DNA of 64,000 bases from contig OX326957.1 in assembly GCA_946800325.1 (NCBI GenBank), positions 54,493,798-54,557,797 of the forward strand, in the 5' to 3' direction. Below the pieces are notes generated by a model, which had not been told where the DNA came from, did no database searches, and saw only the letters and a program-made list of their open reading frames with translations. This stretch comes from Luzula sylvatica. Lineage: Eukaryota > Streptophyta > Magnoliopsida > Poales > Juncaceae. Of the stretch, positions 23,149-35,295 are shown one piece after another; the first letter of the stretch is position 1; each line of letters begins with the position of its first letter. Position numbers and translations under genes: made by a program.

Positions 23149-25721
23149 ATGGCATACATAGCGTATGGATTGTTTTTCGTTCCGAGGATGGCCGGCCGCT
23201 GCACTCGATGTTTGGTGAGAATCGGGTTGGCCCCGGTAACCATTGCACTGATGGTCGGTAATACTGTTAGGATCGTGGCCAGCAGGTCTCTCTCGACTGC
23301 CATTACTGGCGTCACCTCCAAGATTGGTCCACCTCTGGCAAACAAGGTACGATTTTGATTGATTTTAATCTAATAGAAATGTATGCATCGATGGTTTCTC
23401 TGGATTTTGAAGTTTGAAGTTATTATTTGTTCCTGTAGATTGATGTCTATGCCCAAAAATTTCTTTCCATTGCCATCAGTGCCTGCATTGAGGTGTTGCC
23501 ACCTCTGGGAAGAAAGGTATCGTTTTTTTAATTTTAAACCGGATTCAAATATTCTTTTGCGTTCTTTTAATTTAGTATTTGTTCCTCTATGTAGATTGAT
23601 AGATTCGGAAAAGATTATTTCCCCTTGACGCGTGAGATGTTATGTTCAGGACTTAGCCGTATGGTACCTTTTTGCCCTTCATATTTTTTATGGGATCCTG
23701 TTTACAATATAAATCCCCCTTTTATTAAATACTAATAATTTAATTTTATCCTGATTTGCAAGGTGGGCAGGTACGACAGTGTCTCGGAGCCGGAGGTGGC
23801 GGTGCCGCAGCCGGCAGTGCCGGAGCCGGTGGACCCGATCTCTGAGGCGGTGGGGCTGCCCGTGGACCCCATCTCAGTGCCACTCTCGGAACCGGAGGTG
23901 GCGGTGTTGGAGCCTGTGGACCCGATCTCGGAGGCGGTGGGCCTGCCCGTGGGCCCCATCTCAGTGCCACTCTCGGAGCCAGAGGTGGCGGTGCTGGAGT
24001 CGGTGGGCCCCATCTCAGTGCCACTCTCAGAGCCGGAGGTGGCGGTGCTGGAACTGGTGGGCCCGATCTCGGAGTCGGTGGGCCTGCTCGTGGGCTCCAT
24101 CTCAGTGCCACTCTCGGAGCCAGAGGTGGCGGTGCTGGTGCCGGTGGTCCCGATCTCGGAGTCGGTGGGCCCCATCTCAGTGCCAGTCTCGGAGCCGGAG
24201 GTGGCGGTGCTAGAGCCGGTGGGCCTGCCTGTGGGCCCCATCTCAGTGCCACTCTCGGAGCCGGAGGTGGTGGTGATGGAGCCAGTGGGCCCGATCTCGG
24301 AGTCGGTGGGCCTGCCCGTGGGCCCCATCTCAGTGCCACTCTCAGAGGCGGTGGGCCTGATCTTGGTGCCGATCTCGGGGGCGGTGCCAATCTCAGAGCT
24401 GATGATACCGGTGTCGGTGCAGGATCTGTCAGAAATGGTACAGCATCAAATCATAAGTTCAAGTTCTGCTTTATTTTCTTATATCTCTTTTTTTTTGAAT
24501 TAATAGGTGGACTATGTCAAATTTGTGAAGATCGACGGAGTCCATCACATCACGATGAGTCCGAAGGTTTGTTACAACCTCAAATGATTAAATCGTATTA
24601 ATTGAAAAAACTTAAATCTATTTTTCTTATTAATTATTCTTAATTTCAGAGCATAATATCATTGGTCATAAAGAAAGCTCCATCTCCTCTCGCAATGACC
24701 CAGCTCTTGAGCCGTTTATGTCTAATCGTACCGATCAGACAAGCCGAGAGATGTATCAACTTCTGCAAAGATATTTCTTTCAAAGAAATGCACGAAATGG
24801 TCTGTCCCATAATTTTTTAAAAAAATTATTTCTAATTATACTAATTATTTTTATTTGATTGTTTTTTAGATTGCTTTGTACGAGGAGGAAGAAGAGCTCA
24901 AGAAGTCAGCCCGTTCTCTTCAAATGGACCCACCCGCGACCACTGCCGTATCGGAGCCTCCCACGCCCCCTGCCGTACCGGCCCCACCTATGCCCCCTGC
25001 CGTACCGGCCCCACCTACGCCCCCTGCCGTACCAGAGCCACCCACGCCCCTTGTAGTACCGAAGCCATCCACTCCGCTTGCCGTACCGGACGCCCCCTCG
25101 CCCACTGCCGTACCGGACGCTCCCTCCTCGCCCACTGCCGTACCTGTCCCACCCTCACCTACTGCTGTACCGGTCGCAGCCTCACGCCGTGCCGTACCGG
25201 TCCCAGCAACGCGCTGTGGTGTACCGGTTTCAGCTACGAGCCATGGCGTACCGGTCCAAGCTACGCGCCGTGCCGTACCGGTCCCAGCTACGTGTCCTGC
25301 CGCACCCTCTCAACCGGCAGTGGCTCCCGGGCACGTGGGGACCACTCGACTGGCCCCGGCTCGCAGACAGGTGGCGTCCTCCCGACAGGTGGCCATTCCT
25401 CGGCCCGATCCGCCTCGGCCAATACTTCACATAGCAGGAATTCCCTCTTGGTGGATGGATGCGACTCTCATGGAGATATTCCAGCCGTTCGGAATAATTG
25501 ACGCAGCGGTACGTTTGCTTTTATGAATTTTGCAACTTACTGCAAAATAATTTTTCTCAAAATTTTTGTTTATGTTGTTAATGGTTTAGGTCATTAGGAC
25601 CGGCCCGAGACCTTTCGGGTTCCTGACTATGCAAAGTGAGGAAGAGGCGAACAGGTGCATGCAAGACATGCATGGCCGATATTTTCATGGCCACAAAATT
25701 TCTGTGAAGCCGAAACATTAA
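23149..25721 (+). CDS. RRM protein with two low-complexity repeat blocks, unrecognised family
   Basis: Eight exons (23149-23346, 23439-23516, 23595-23663, 23763-24437, 24507-24566, 24650-24799, 24870-25508, 25590-25721) splice in phase 0 at every junction and give 666 residues. Residues 1-115 (exons 1-3) are partly hydrophobic (MAYIAYGLFFVPRM, APVTIALMVG). Residues 116-340 (exon 4) are repeats of about 29 residues on the theme GPISVPLSEPEVAVLEPV. Exons 5-6 (341-410) look globular. Residues about 429-585 are Pro-rich with a period of about ten (PPTPPAVP). The C-terminus is an RRM: RNP2-like ILHIAG (595-600), then RNP1-like RPFGFLTM (630-637), with a short loop between. RRMs bind single-stranded RNA; any target is unknown. 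Exons 4 and 7 are far richer in GC than the surroundings. I know no protein of this architecture. Confidence 0.72.
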
Positions 25722-28670
25722 ATCAATTTCTTCTTTTTTTCTGTGGTTTAATTTTGCTTTTCTATTTTTATATTTTACTGGACTAATTATTTGCCATATA
25801 AATTTTTTGTGTTTATTTATTGGCACATACATTGATGTGTTAATTAAAACAATAAACATGTTTTGACTGGGCTAGTGTGTGAATTAATAATTTCTTTGTT
25901 TTCTTACAAAATATCAAAATTACTACTATACTGGCACAATTGATGTAAAGTACCATAAATTAGTATATAACAATAAACATCTTAATTGGACCTTAATTTA
26001 TCTCTAACAAAAATATGTATCATATTTCAACCAATTTGTTAGGTGATTAAAGGGAGAGTTTCAATAAATTTCAAACATGCATTCAAATAAACAAATAAAT
26101 CAAACACAGGGATTATAAATTATAAATAAAAGAAGTCGACATGGCTCAACATACAAATATACAATATATCAGTCCTCCATAAAAGCATTTAATTTTAATT
26201 TAAGAAAATTAAGATGCATTTCAACTTCCTCTGAAATACATTTATGTTTGATGAATAATATATTTGCACTGATACAAAATCAGTATAACAAATTTAGAAT
26301 CAGACCATCTTAATTGTAGTATGTGACTTGGTACATATATTTTGAGCTGGATGCAATTGCTCAAAAAAATTAGGGTTTTGATTGGTTCGTATATAAAATT
26401 GGTTTCATTTGTTATTGGTTTGTTTGAATAAATTTATTTTTTATGTTTTATTGCTTTTCTGTTTTTATTTGTTATTTGGGATAACTATTTATTGGCAAAT
26501 TGAATTAATTTTGCTGAATCTGTTTTGTTACAAAATATGAAAATAAAATTATTTCGAGTATATTCCCTTGTAAATCTTAAAATAACATATTTATTCCATG
26601 TAAATCTTAAAATAACATATTTATTACAAAATTGAACTCTTAAATTATTATCAAATTGAACTCTCAAACTAACTTCACAAATCACACTCTCTAAACATTA
26701 TTATCAAATTGGCCCAAGCACACGCTGATACCCACCACCAAATTCTGACCACTAACATACCATGCAAATATGCAATGTTTTCACATATCAGAATTACAAA
26801 ACCTATATAACTCATTATTTCTCATTGAACATTGAACATTGTAAATTTTTATTTGGTGAACTGTTATCGCAAACAAAATTGTAAAATGATTTTTATAACA
26901 TATAATTTTATTTTAATATATTTTAACAAAAAAATCAAAATGTACAAAAAACACAGGGACTATAAATTAAAGAAGTTGACACAATAAATCCATGTTTTTT
27001 TATTTGTTTATATAATTTTTTTTGAATTTTTTTTTGTCCATATAATTTCCAGATATATTAGTTTCCAGAATATTTTCATTTGGAATTTTTAATTGAGTTG
27101 TTAATTTCTAGTTTCCATATTTGTTGATTTGTAATTTTTCCAATCTTTTTGATTTTGAATTGATGTAATTATGATGTTACAAGGAATGGATGAATTGATG
27201 CTGTTAATTATATTTGGTTTCAGAAAATGTTGATTAATTATTAATGAAGTTAATTATTTGTGAATAGTTATTTTTATTGTTAAGTATTTATCTATAATTA
27301 AGAATAAAATGGACTAAAAATATTGGTAACTATAAATTGAACAATGATTAGCAAAATAATTAATATACTTGTATTTTGAATTTAGTTAATTCATGTCAAT
27401 TCAATTTTGTCGTGTCAATTCTATAATTTCATTAATTCATGTTATTCGTGTTAATTCAATTCCTTGATGGATGGATTAACGATGTCATTTCAAAAAAAAT
27501 TTAACATTTATTATGTATGGTAATTTACCCAAACTCTTATTTTGGACCCAACTTTATGCAATTTCCTTGTGCCACATCACCATTCTTTTTTTAACCATGA
27601 GATTATGATATGTGGCAAAATTTAGTCCATTGATTAATCTTTGATTTTTTATAAACATTTTTTGTTTGTAGCAATTTGAGTGTCCCTTATTTTACACTAT
27701 GTTTTAATGATTTTTAGAAAGTCGCATCATCATATATTAATGACGTGAATTATTATTATTGGTTAGGTACATGTTATACTAAGTTTATTCAATTATTTAT
27801 CATTTCACATAAAATTACATGATCAAATGTGAATCCAATGGAAGATGAAAGGATAATATATGAAATATTAATAACTTAATACGTAATATTATAAACATAC
27901 AACATATAGTAGTATTATTTTCAGAATTTTTAATTTTAAAAGTTCATCAAATATATCCGTCTTATTTTTCTCTTTATTTTGACATTCATATTAGTATAGT
28001 TTATACATACTATTTTCCATAATTTTAATTTGTAACATATTATGTATGCAAAAAGTGTATTTTTACAAAATAAAATTTTTATTATTTCATTTACACAATA
28101 GAATTTTCAATACTAATATTTATTTTTAAAAAATCATAACTATAATAATACCATATAATACTAAGTTTATTATATTTGTGTTTCTAATAAAAGAAAATCA
28201 TATAATTTTTTTGAAAAATAAAAAAATAAAAAACGTTTATCCATCAAAATAATTTCTTAAATTTGTAAACACTTATCAAATAATAATGTTAGTTTTAAAA
28301 ATATAAAACTAAAAAAAATCTTATGATATAAAATAATTTATGTTTATGTTTATGCTAAATTAATTTTTTATATTGTTTATTAAATTAGTTTCACTATTAA
28401 GCTTGATATTATTTATAATTTTCATTGCATTATGTAATTAATGATATGTTACTACATATATTGTATGATTCGTTATTTTTATATTTGATATTGTATGAAA
28501 TATTGTGAGTCACAATGAAATAATATTTGTTATGTTTTTTGTAAAATCATGTTATACCTCTTATATTATTATTATTATACAATGTCATTAATATAAATAT
28601 ATTTAAAAAAATAAAATTTATTTTCATCATAATGTAAAATAATTGTAAAACATATATATATATATATATA
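25722..28670. other. intergenic, extremely AT-rich
   Basis: About 3 kb of A/T-dominated DNA with no supported gene. It contains related phrases CACAGGGATTATAAATTATAAA (about 26105) and CACAGGGACTATAAATTAAAG (about 26950), so part of it is probably an old duplicated repeat. It ends in an AT microsatellite (28651-28670) at the edge of the next element. Confidence 0.45.
26569..26630. repeat. 27-bp direct tandem repeat, two copies
   Basis: TGTAAATCTTAAAATAACAT followed by ATTTATT occurs twice head to tail. No function is suggested. Confidence 0.6.
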
Positions 28671-31055
28671 GAGTAAAGCTAAAGTACTTAATTAAGTATT
28701 TAGCATAGTGTACTTAAAGATTAGGAGCCGTTAGATTAAATTTGAGATGTGATTGCTTAACTAAAGATTGACGGAATGTTTGCCTGCCGTTTCTTTCCTT
28801 ATTCATACTGGCCTTTCTTTCTTTCTAAAAATAATTGTTAACTTATTTATTTTTCATGGCCATGACTCATTTGTCCCTTTTCTCTCCCCAAAGTAAGAAT
28901 CCCTCTCTAGTCGCATGCATGAGCTCTCCTCCCTGAATGGCTCGCGCTCTGATCTCCCTTTGCTTCCACCCTTTATGCCACGCCTCTCTCCGGTACTCAA
29001 GAGCTTTGAGGTTCGCCTGCACTGAAGGAAATACAGTTTCAGGATCAACCGTAAAAGTGTACACAAGGATAAACGAATGTAGTCGTACATTCGTAGCCAT
29101 ATCTTTCAGTAGGAAAATCCGATTTGAATGGTTCAAATTGGGTAAGATAGATAATTAGATTATCTATAACCTTCATGTAGAAATATATTTCATATGATCG
29201 AAGTATAAGTGTCGTTTATGTGAAATACCGAAATGGTGCAACAGTATGACATACAGTTAGTAAAATAGTCATAACTTTTGCATACGAATTCCAATTGGGC
29301 CGGGCCAAATTGGGTCGAGTAGATAATGAGATTATCTACAACTTTCGTGTTGGTTGATTTTCTGTCAGAGAAATTTATCAATTTCGTCTGGACAGAATAC
29401 TGATCAGGTTCATGCAGTTTTCTGTGTGAGAGGGTGTATATTGGATATACATGCCTTTTGGCTAATCCTGATCCTATTGTATATAAATAGGATTTTCTCT
29501 CTCATCTTAACCAAGCAATTCATTCAGAATTATCCAGAAAATTGTGAGACAAATTTCTAGAGAGTGAAAAGGTGTAAAAGAGAGAAACCGTGAAAAGGTG
29601 TTTTACGGTTTAGAGAATCAATTCGATTAAGCAAGTTCACCGGTGCATCGTCTAGGCAGGTGCATCCGTGACAGACGTCTTGCGATTCAAGGTGGATACA
29701 CGTAGAGGAGCAACAACTGAGGCTCTCACGATTGTGATCGATTCGGACGAGTAGATTGAGTCGGAGACGAAATCAAGCGAATCGGCGAAGTCAACGAGCG
29801 GTGAAAGACGCGTGGTGTGGGACGCGCGTATTGTCACCAACGTGACAGGAGAAAGAAGGCAGCGATCAACCCTTCGTGTGCAATCAATTTTGCACCGGTA
29901 AAGATCTAACCTTCTATTTGCATCGTACCCTCGAAGTCGTGGCGTGATCTCGGGAATCGGGGAACCGGACCGGGCCTACATATCCGCTGCGCGGGCCCGG
30001 GGCCGGGGATATTCCCCTTCATGCACAAGCTTTCCTCCATGTATGGCTCACATTCTGATCTTTCTTGTATGGCACGCCTCTCTATTGTACTCCAGAGGAT
30101 TTGAGGTTAACAAACGTATATTTGTAAAATTCAGTATTTCCTGAAAGTAATATCCGGCAGGTTATCAAATTTGTCTTTATCTTTATCTGTATTTGTAGAA
30201 AAATAATCTGGATGATAAATATTAAAGTAGCGAGTATGGGACTACGGAGCCATGACGATGGGAATCATGATTATGATATTTATAAATATGCACTGAATAT
30301 TGTTCTTTTAGAGTTTTTCTGACTTTTATGTGATTTTAGAATTCATTGAACTTATTTTAATTCTTTGAACAATACTCAGCCTAACATACTTCTAAATCTT
30401 ATCAGATAATAACGAAACAAACAAATCATTAAAAAAAACCATAACAACTTTCTTCAAGACATTTCCTCTATCCTTTCATGATATTCACATGATTGGATGA
30501 CCCTCACTATCCTTTCTTCAAGATGAACGACGACCTGTACAAAGAAGAACAGAAAGATCCAGAACTCGTGAATTTCATATGTGAAAGAAATCAAATTAGG
30601 CTCATTATGAAATTCATTGAAAATTTCAGAACTAGAGTTGTCGGCTCACATTGAGAATCCTAGGATTACGGTACATAGAAGAGAGGAGGCAGTAGCTAGA
30701 TTAAGAAGAGAGTTGTACGGAAGAGAGGCACGCCATAGAAGAGCGAAGTGAAGAATGATTGGAGACAAGGTTGTACATGGAAGAGAAGATTCTACCAGCG
30801 ACAAGAGAGGGGATTTCTGCTTTTGTCAAACATAAGAAAGAATGAAAGACCTGCTAGATTGTTTGGAAATAATTTCTTTTTTTTATGGAAAGAAAAAGGT
30901 CAATCAATACAAACAAAAAAAGTAGAAAACGGAATCAAGATTTTCCGTTCCATCCAATCATGAATATCTCATCAGACTGCATCTCAAATTTAATCTAACG
31001 GTTCTTAATATTTAAGTACACTAAGCTAAATACTTAATTAAGTACTTTAGCTTTA

Positions 31056-31058
<3 letters not shown>
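28671..31058. mobile_element. 2.4-kb TIR element containing a copia-like LTR insertion
   Basis: The left end GAGTAAAGCTAAAGTACTTA (28671) is matched by its inverse at 31058. The inverted repeats run for about 85 bp with a few mismatches (inner limit near 28757 and 30971). Both flanks are TA/TC microsatellites, so a target duplication cannot be read. Long TIRs of this kind suggest a Mutator-like element, but no transposase is present. The middle is occupied by a sequence related to the copia leader/LTR at 57829-58760 (see 29022-30008). Confidence 0.65.
29022..30008 (+). mobile_element. solo copia-like LTR/leader segment nested in the TIR element
   Basis: Starting TGAAGGAAATACAGTTTC, this stretch is collinear with 57829-58760. 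Shared blocks are the GTACACAAGGATAAACGAA segment, a GGTTCAAATTGGGT segment, the ATACATGCCTTTTGGC block before a TATA-like TATATAAATAGG (near 29479-29490), and the CAAGGTGGATAC-GTAGAGGAGCAAC block. No gag or pol follows, so it behaves as a solo LTR or LTR plus leader. It is bracketed by two diverged copies of a roughly 100-bp segment (about 28915-29020 and 30018-30110). Exact LTR borders could not be set. Confidence 0.6.

Positions 31059-31114
<56 letters not shown>
31059..31114. repeat. TC/TA microsatellite
   Basis: A short TC run passes into a long TA run, immediately outside the 2.4-kb TIR element. Confidence 0.85.
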
Positions 31115-31120
<6 letters not shown>

Positions 31121-31213
31121 GATTAATTCAAATAATTATCTTATGAAATGAATTTATCAATATTATCATATTTATATGTACTTTGTATTACAATGAAGAA
31201 CGTAATTAACATT

Positions 31214-31242
31214 CTCGCCGCGTAGCGCGAGTATGCTCCTAG
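31214..31242 (+). mobile_element. Helitron 3' terminus (plus strand)
   Basis: A GC-rich hairpin CTCGCCGCGTAGCGCGAG is followed by 7 nt and CTCCTAG, then T. Hairpin, short spacer, CTAG and an A/T target match the Helitron 3' end. The 2.4-kb TIR element upstream may be nested inside this Helitron. The 5' TC end was not identified. Confidence 0.6.
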
Positions 31243-31877
31243 TATTTCATTAATTAATTACTAATAATATTAATTACATGTTTATTACCTGACGTGTGTA
31301 ATTAAAAAATAAAATTAATTAAAAATGATTACTATAAATAATTAGCTGACATTTGCGAATTATTTGTTAATTAAAAAATTGTCTTGAATGAATTAGTATA
31401 CACAATTAACATTTGAAACACGATTTACGTTTGAATTAAGAATATTGTGTCAAAATAATTTCAATTAACAAAAGCGTCACAAGTTATTTTTCATCTAATA
31501 CATCTTGTCAATTAATGATGTTTTAACAAAAGAAATTAATTATTACATGATTAATTACTAATTAGCAAACTAACAAGAATATTGTGTCAATTAATGATGT
31601 ATTGACAAAATTTTAATTTTACAAGAATATTGTGTCAAATTAACAAACATTGTCAATTAATACATGTATTATTTTCCAATTAACATTATTAATTAGCACT
31701 CAAATTATTAATTAATTAACATAATTATATCAAACAATTGATACATTGTCAATTGATGTCATCAAGATATCAAAATTGAGTTTTGTGGCTGCTACGTGGT
31801 CACGTGGCTTCGATTAAATTTGTTTATTCTTTCTTTTCTGAACGAAATTTCTGGGTTATTTCCAAAGAGGCCATTTA
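31243..31877. other. intergenic, AT-rich
   Basis: A/T-rich DNA with repeated AATTAACAA and TTGTGTCAATTAATGATG phrases; nothing coding is seen. Confidence 0.4.
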
Positions 31878-32134
31878 GTGTGCCCTCAAATGTCCACAAA
31901 TTTTTTTTCACAATAGTAAGACATGATTAATTCATGAATTAGTATTTTGGATTAACGATTAATTTATGATTATTAAAATTTTAATATATAATTAAGGTCC
32001 ATATCAATTGATGATTAATTCGAAGTAATTAAAAATAAATAATTATGAATTAATCGTTAATTCAAAATACTAATCCATGAATTAATCATGAATTACTATT
32101 GTGAATAAATTTTGGTGGACATTTGAGGGACACA
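31878..32134. mobile_element. fold-back MITE, about 257 bp
   Basis: Nearly the whole element is two inverted arms of about 88 bp (outer words GTGCCCTCAAATGTCCAC and its inverse GTGGACATTTGAGGGACAC) around a short AT-rich centre. TTA on both sides (31875-31877 and 32135-32137) is compatible with a Harbinger-type 3-bp target duplication, but in AT-rich DNA this is weak. A transcript would form a long hairpin. Confidence 0.65.
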
Positions 32135-33039
32135 TTATAATTTCCAATTTCTAAAAGACATCGTGACTTTTGAGTTTTGACGAATACACGTTAAAAGCCA
32201 CCAAATTTCATTTTCTCGAGCATTACCTTCGTATCAGTGGAACCTACCTAAAATCCAATAACCCATTAAACGAGAATCCATAACTTTTTAAGTGCCGAAA
32301 ATCAGAATTTGATATTTGAATACGATACGTTATACGTATATTTTATTTAATATTATTTTAATAAAATTAATTATATATTTGAATAAATTATAAAAGAAAT
32401 TCAAGAAACATTTATGATATAAAAGATTATTGAGCAGTAAAATATTTTATATTTTTATGTTGATAAAAAAAAGAAGTAAAGAAATAATGTATCGGTCGTA
32501 TCAGGTCCGTGTACCATCGTTTTCAAATTGTATCAAATCGTACGAGGCACAAAAAACAAATCCATAGAAAAATAGTATCAGTCATATACCATCCTTTTCA
32601 AATTGTATCATGTCGTACAAAAAAACAAAAACAAAAACAAATCCATTCAAATTTTATTATTAAAATAATTCGATAAGTCATGTAACGTACCTGTGAAGTA
32701 TCCGATACAAGTTTGGTACAAAAAGGTGGAGGAGCAATTCATAGAAAAATAGTTTTGACTAAATCAAGGTTAGCACTTCAATAATAAATAATACATAGAT
32801 ATTAAATTATTATAATAAATAATATATTGATATTAAAATATTATAATAATTGTTGAAAATGATATTTTAATATCAATATATTATTTATTATAATATTTTA
32901 ATACTATATATTATTTATTATAATATTATAATATCATGTATTATTTATTTTTAATTTTTTTATAATAGTTTAATATATATTAATTATTTATTAAATTATA
33001 GAAATTTAAAAAATAAAACTAAAGGGTATAATGGTTATT
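32135..33039. other. intergenic with GTATCG-type words
   Basis: AT-rich DNA. Two diverged copies of TCGTATCAGGTCCGTGTACC and CAGTCATATACCATCC (about 32500-32650) resemble the GTATC-rich elements at the left end of the window. ATAATATATTGATATTAAA phrases repeat around 32800-32940. No gene is seen. Confidence 0.35.
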
Positions 33040-33235
33040 TTTTTAAAAACATAATAAAAAGATAGGGGGTTTTTGAGAGAATTTAAAAAAGTTAGGGGGT
33101 TTTTGAAGAAGCAAAAAATATAAGGGGTTTTTGAGGAAATCTAAAAAAGATAGGGGATTTTTTAAAAGTAGAGGGGGTTTTTCAGAATTTTCAGAAAAGT
33201 TGGGGGTTTTTTTTGAAGAATTTCCCTTTCACTAT
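33040..33235. repeat. solitary G-run terminal region related to the MULE at 43853-44718
   Basis: Six imperfect units of GATAGGGGGTTTTTGA with A-rich spacers end in GAAGAATTTCCC. They match the right inverted repeat of the 43853-44718 element in style and order. A left-end-like stretch lies near 33720-33800 but in the wrong position to form a single element, so these are probably fragments of two copies. Confidence 0.45.
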
Positions 33236-34517
33236 TAGGCAATCAAAATTTAGCACACGGTGCAAATGGATCCCACCTTGCGTTCAGACATAACCAAATA
33301 TCCAATTAAAACTAGGAACTTTCGTAATTAGTTTTTTTTTTCTTCAATACACCAAAAAATTGCTAACCGTTCACTTTTTCAAATTTATGGCTTAGATTAA
33401 GTGAAAAAACCGGAATAATCGGAATAATCTTATTCAGCCGGTAAAATCCGGGATTCAGCATATTATCAACATGTTAAAAAAGAGCATAAAAGTAATTACC
33501 TATTTAACGTGCTTCATTTCCTCCTTGTTGTGCACTGCGAACATCTCATTTACTTTTTATTTGTGGGACCAATTTTTTTTTTTTGGTCGTACTCAGAAGC
33601 ACTGAAGATGTGTCAAATGCATCAATTTAAATGTCCATTTTAATGTTCTATTATGTCCATCTACCAATATATTTTTTTAAATGACTATATATCATTTTTT
33701 ATGTTTAGTATAATTCTTTTAAGAAATTTTGTTTGGATATTTAAAAAAAAATCTTTACTCTTCGGATATTCCAAATAGCATCCTTTAATCAAATTTTTAT
33801 TTTTAAATACCTTCTTATAGAAACTAAATTTATTTTTAGATGGCGTTAAACATTGTTCGACCAAATTATTCTTCTATTATCAAATTTGATAATAAAAAAA
33901 TATTTTTCGTTACTTTTTTTATTAGTTTAAAAAAAAATCATAACTACTTCTTTATGTATAATAATTTCAAAAAACACTCATTATATTATATGTTATATCT
34001 ATATAATTTTAATATTCATTAATTATGTTTTTTCACAAAAAACAAACATTAAATAATAATAAAAAAAACTAATTGTTAAAAAAGATATTTTTCATTCAAA
34101 AACCCAAAATTATTTTATCCACCACAACTTTTATATCTGAATTAACTAGCGTTGCATGATAGGCTATTAACGGCGGTCAATTTATGTGTTGATTTATTTT
34201 TTTGTAATATAAATAATAATATGTTTAATTCAATGTTATGATATTTTTACGTTTGAGAAATAATGTCGTAAAATCACAGGTCTCAATTTTATGTATAGTC
34301 TAATAAAATACAATTAGATTAATAAATATTTTGTATACCCTATAATACATATAAATTTAATTTGAATTGTAATTCATAGACATTGAAGACTTTGATAGAA
34401 AAATATAATGTCTTAATTTATATGGTATGAAATTTTTTAAATTAGAAAACATAAAAAATAATTGTGTAAATATGATTGATTTTAAAAAATTATCTAAAAT
34501 AAAATTATATATATATA
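33236..34517. other. intergenic, AT-rich
   Basis: No supported gene. GGAATAATCGGAATAATC near 33411-33430 is a small tandem duplication. The 33720-33960 part resembles the left arm of the 43853 MULE. Confidence 0.4.
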
Positions 34518-34778
34518 GGGGGCTTCTATCATACACCCCTTTCCTTATCATACACCCATTTTCAAGGGTATTTGGAGTAATTATCCATTTATGAATATTT
34601 AAGGTAAGATATTAAATATATTTATTAATTAATGTTTAACTAAATTGGAATTTTTTGTTGTTCATTTAAACAAAAATCTCCATAAAAGATAAATTTTATG
34701 ATACACCCTTTTACAAATATAATTAATTGCAAAAATACCCAAAATACCCTTGTAAAAGGGTGTATGATAGAATTCCCC
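34518..34778. mobile_element. short MITE with TATCATACACCC ends
   Basis: The left end GGGGGCTTCTATCATACACC is inverted at the right end (GGGTGTATGATAGAATTCCCC). The element is 261 bp, non-coding, and lies between two TATATATA runs. Internal copies of ATCATACACCC add a second inner repeat. The target duplication is masked by the TA flanks. Confidence 0.65.
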
Positions 34779-35295
34779 ATATATATATATACAAAATATT
34801 ATATTTGTTTTTTGTATATACTTACTTATGTGTTGGTTTTTTTTAATATAGATAATAATAAATTTAACTTAATATTTTTATGTTTGAGATATAAGACACA
34901 AAATTATATGTTTAAGTTTTATGTATTGTCCAATATCATACTATTACATTAATAAATCTATTGTATTAACTATTAACATATAATATATATAAATTTAATA
35001 TGGATTGTAATTTCATAAACTTTGAGGACTCGCATGCAAAAGAATGTTAATTTATATTAAGAAATCCTTTTCATCCCCCCTCATCTCACGGCCAATCTAG
35101 CGTTCCGTCATTCGTTCTTTTGGAGGTGTGGGACCCATATATATGAATGGTCAGGATAAAACCACGAGAGGGTTGTTTATTATTAGGCTTTATATGAAAG
35201 CCACAGAGAAAATGAAGTCGTTAGGGCAGGCCCACTCCCTTTTTTTGTTTTTGCATGGAAATGCCCGTAGGCTCTATTAATTCAGTTTGAGTAGT
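34779..35295. other. intergenic, AT-rich
   Basis: Nothing coding. The 34800-35010 part is a diverged copy of 34200-34390 (both contain TTTGAGAWATAA and the ATGTATAGTCTAATA-type phrase), so the MITE lies between two old copies of one repeat. Confidence 0.35.

Noticed and set aside
23746..24390. Long minus-strand frame rich in Pro, Ala and Arg
   Set aside because: It is the antisense of the GC-rich repeats in exon 4 of the RRM gene, without start context or splice partners.
28671..31058. Possible 9-bp target duplication around the 2.4-kb TIR element
   Set aside because: Both flanks are TA/TC microsatellites, so any short match is uninformative.
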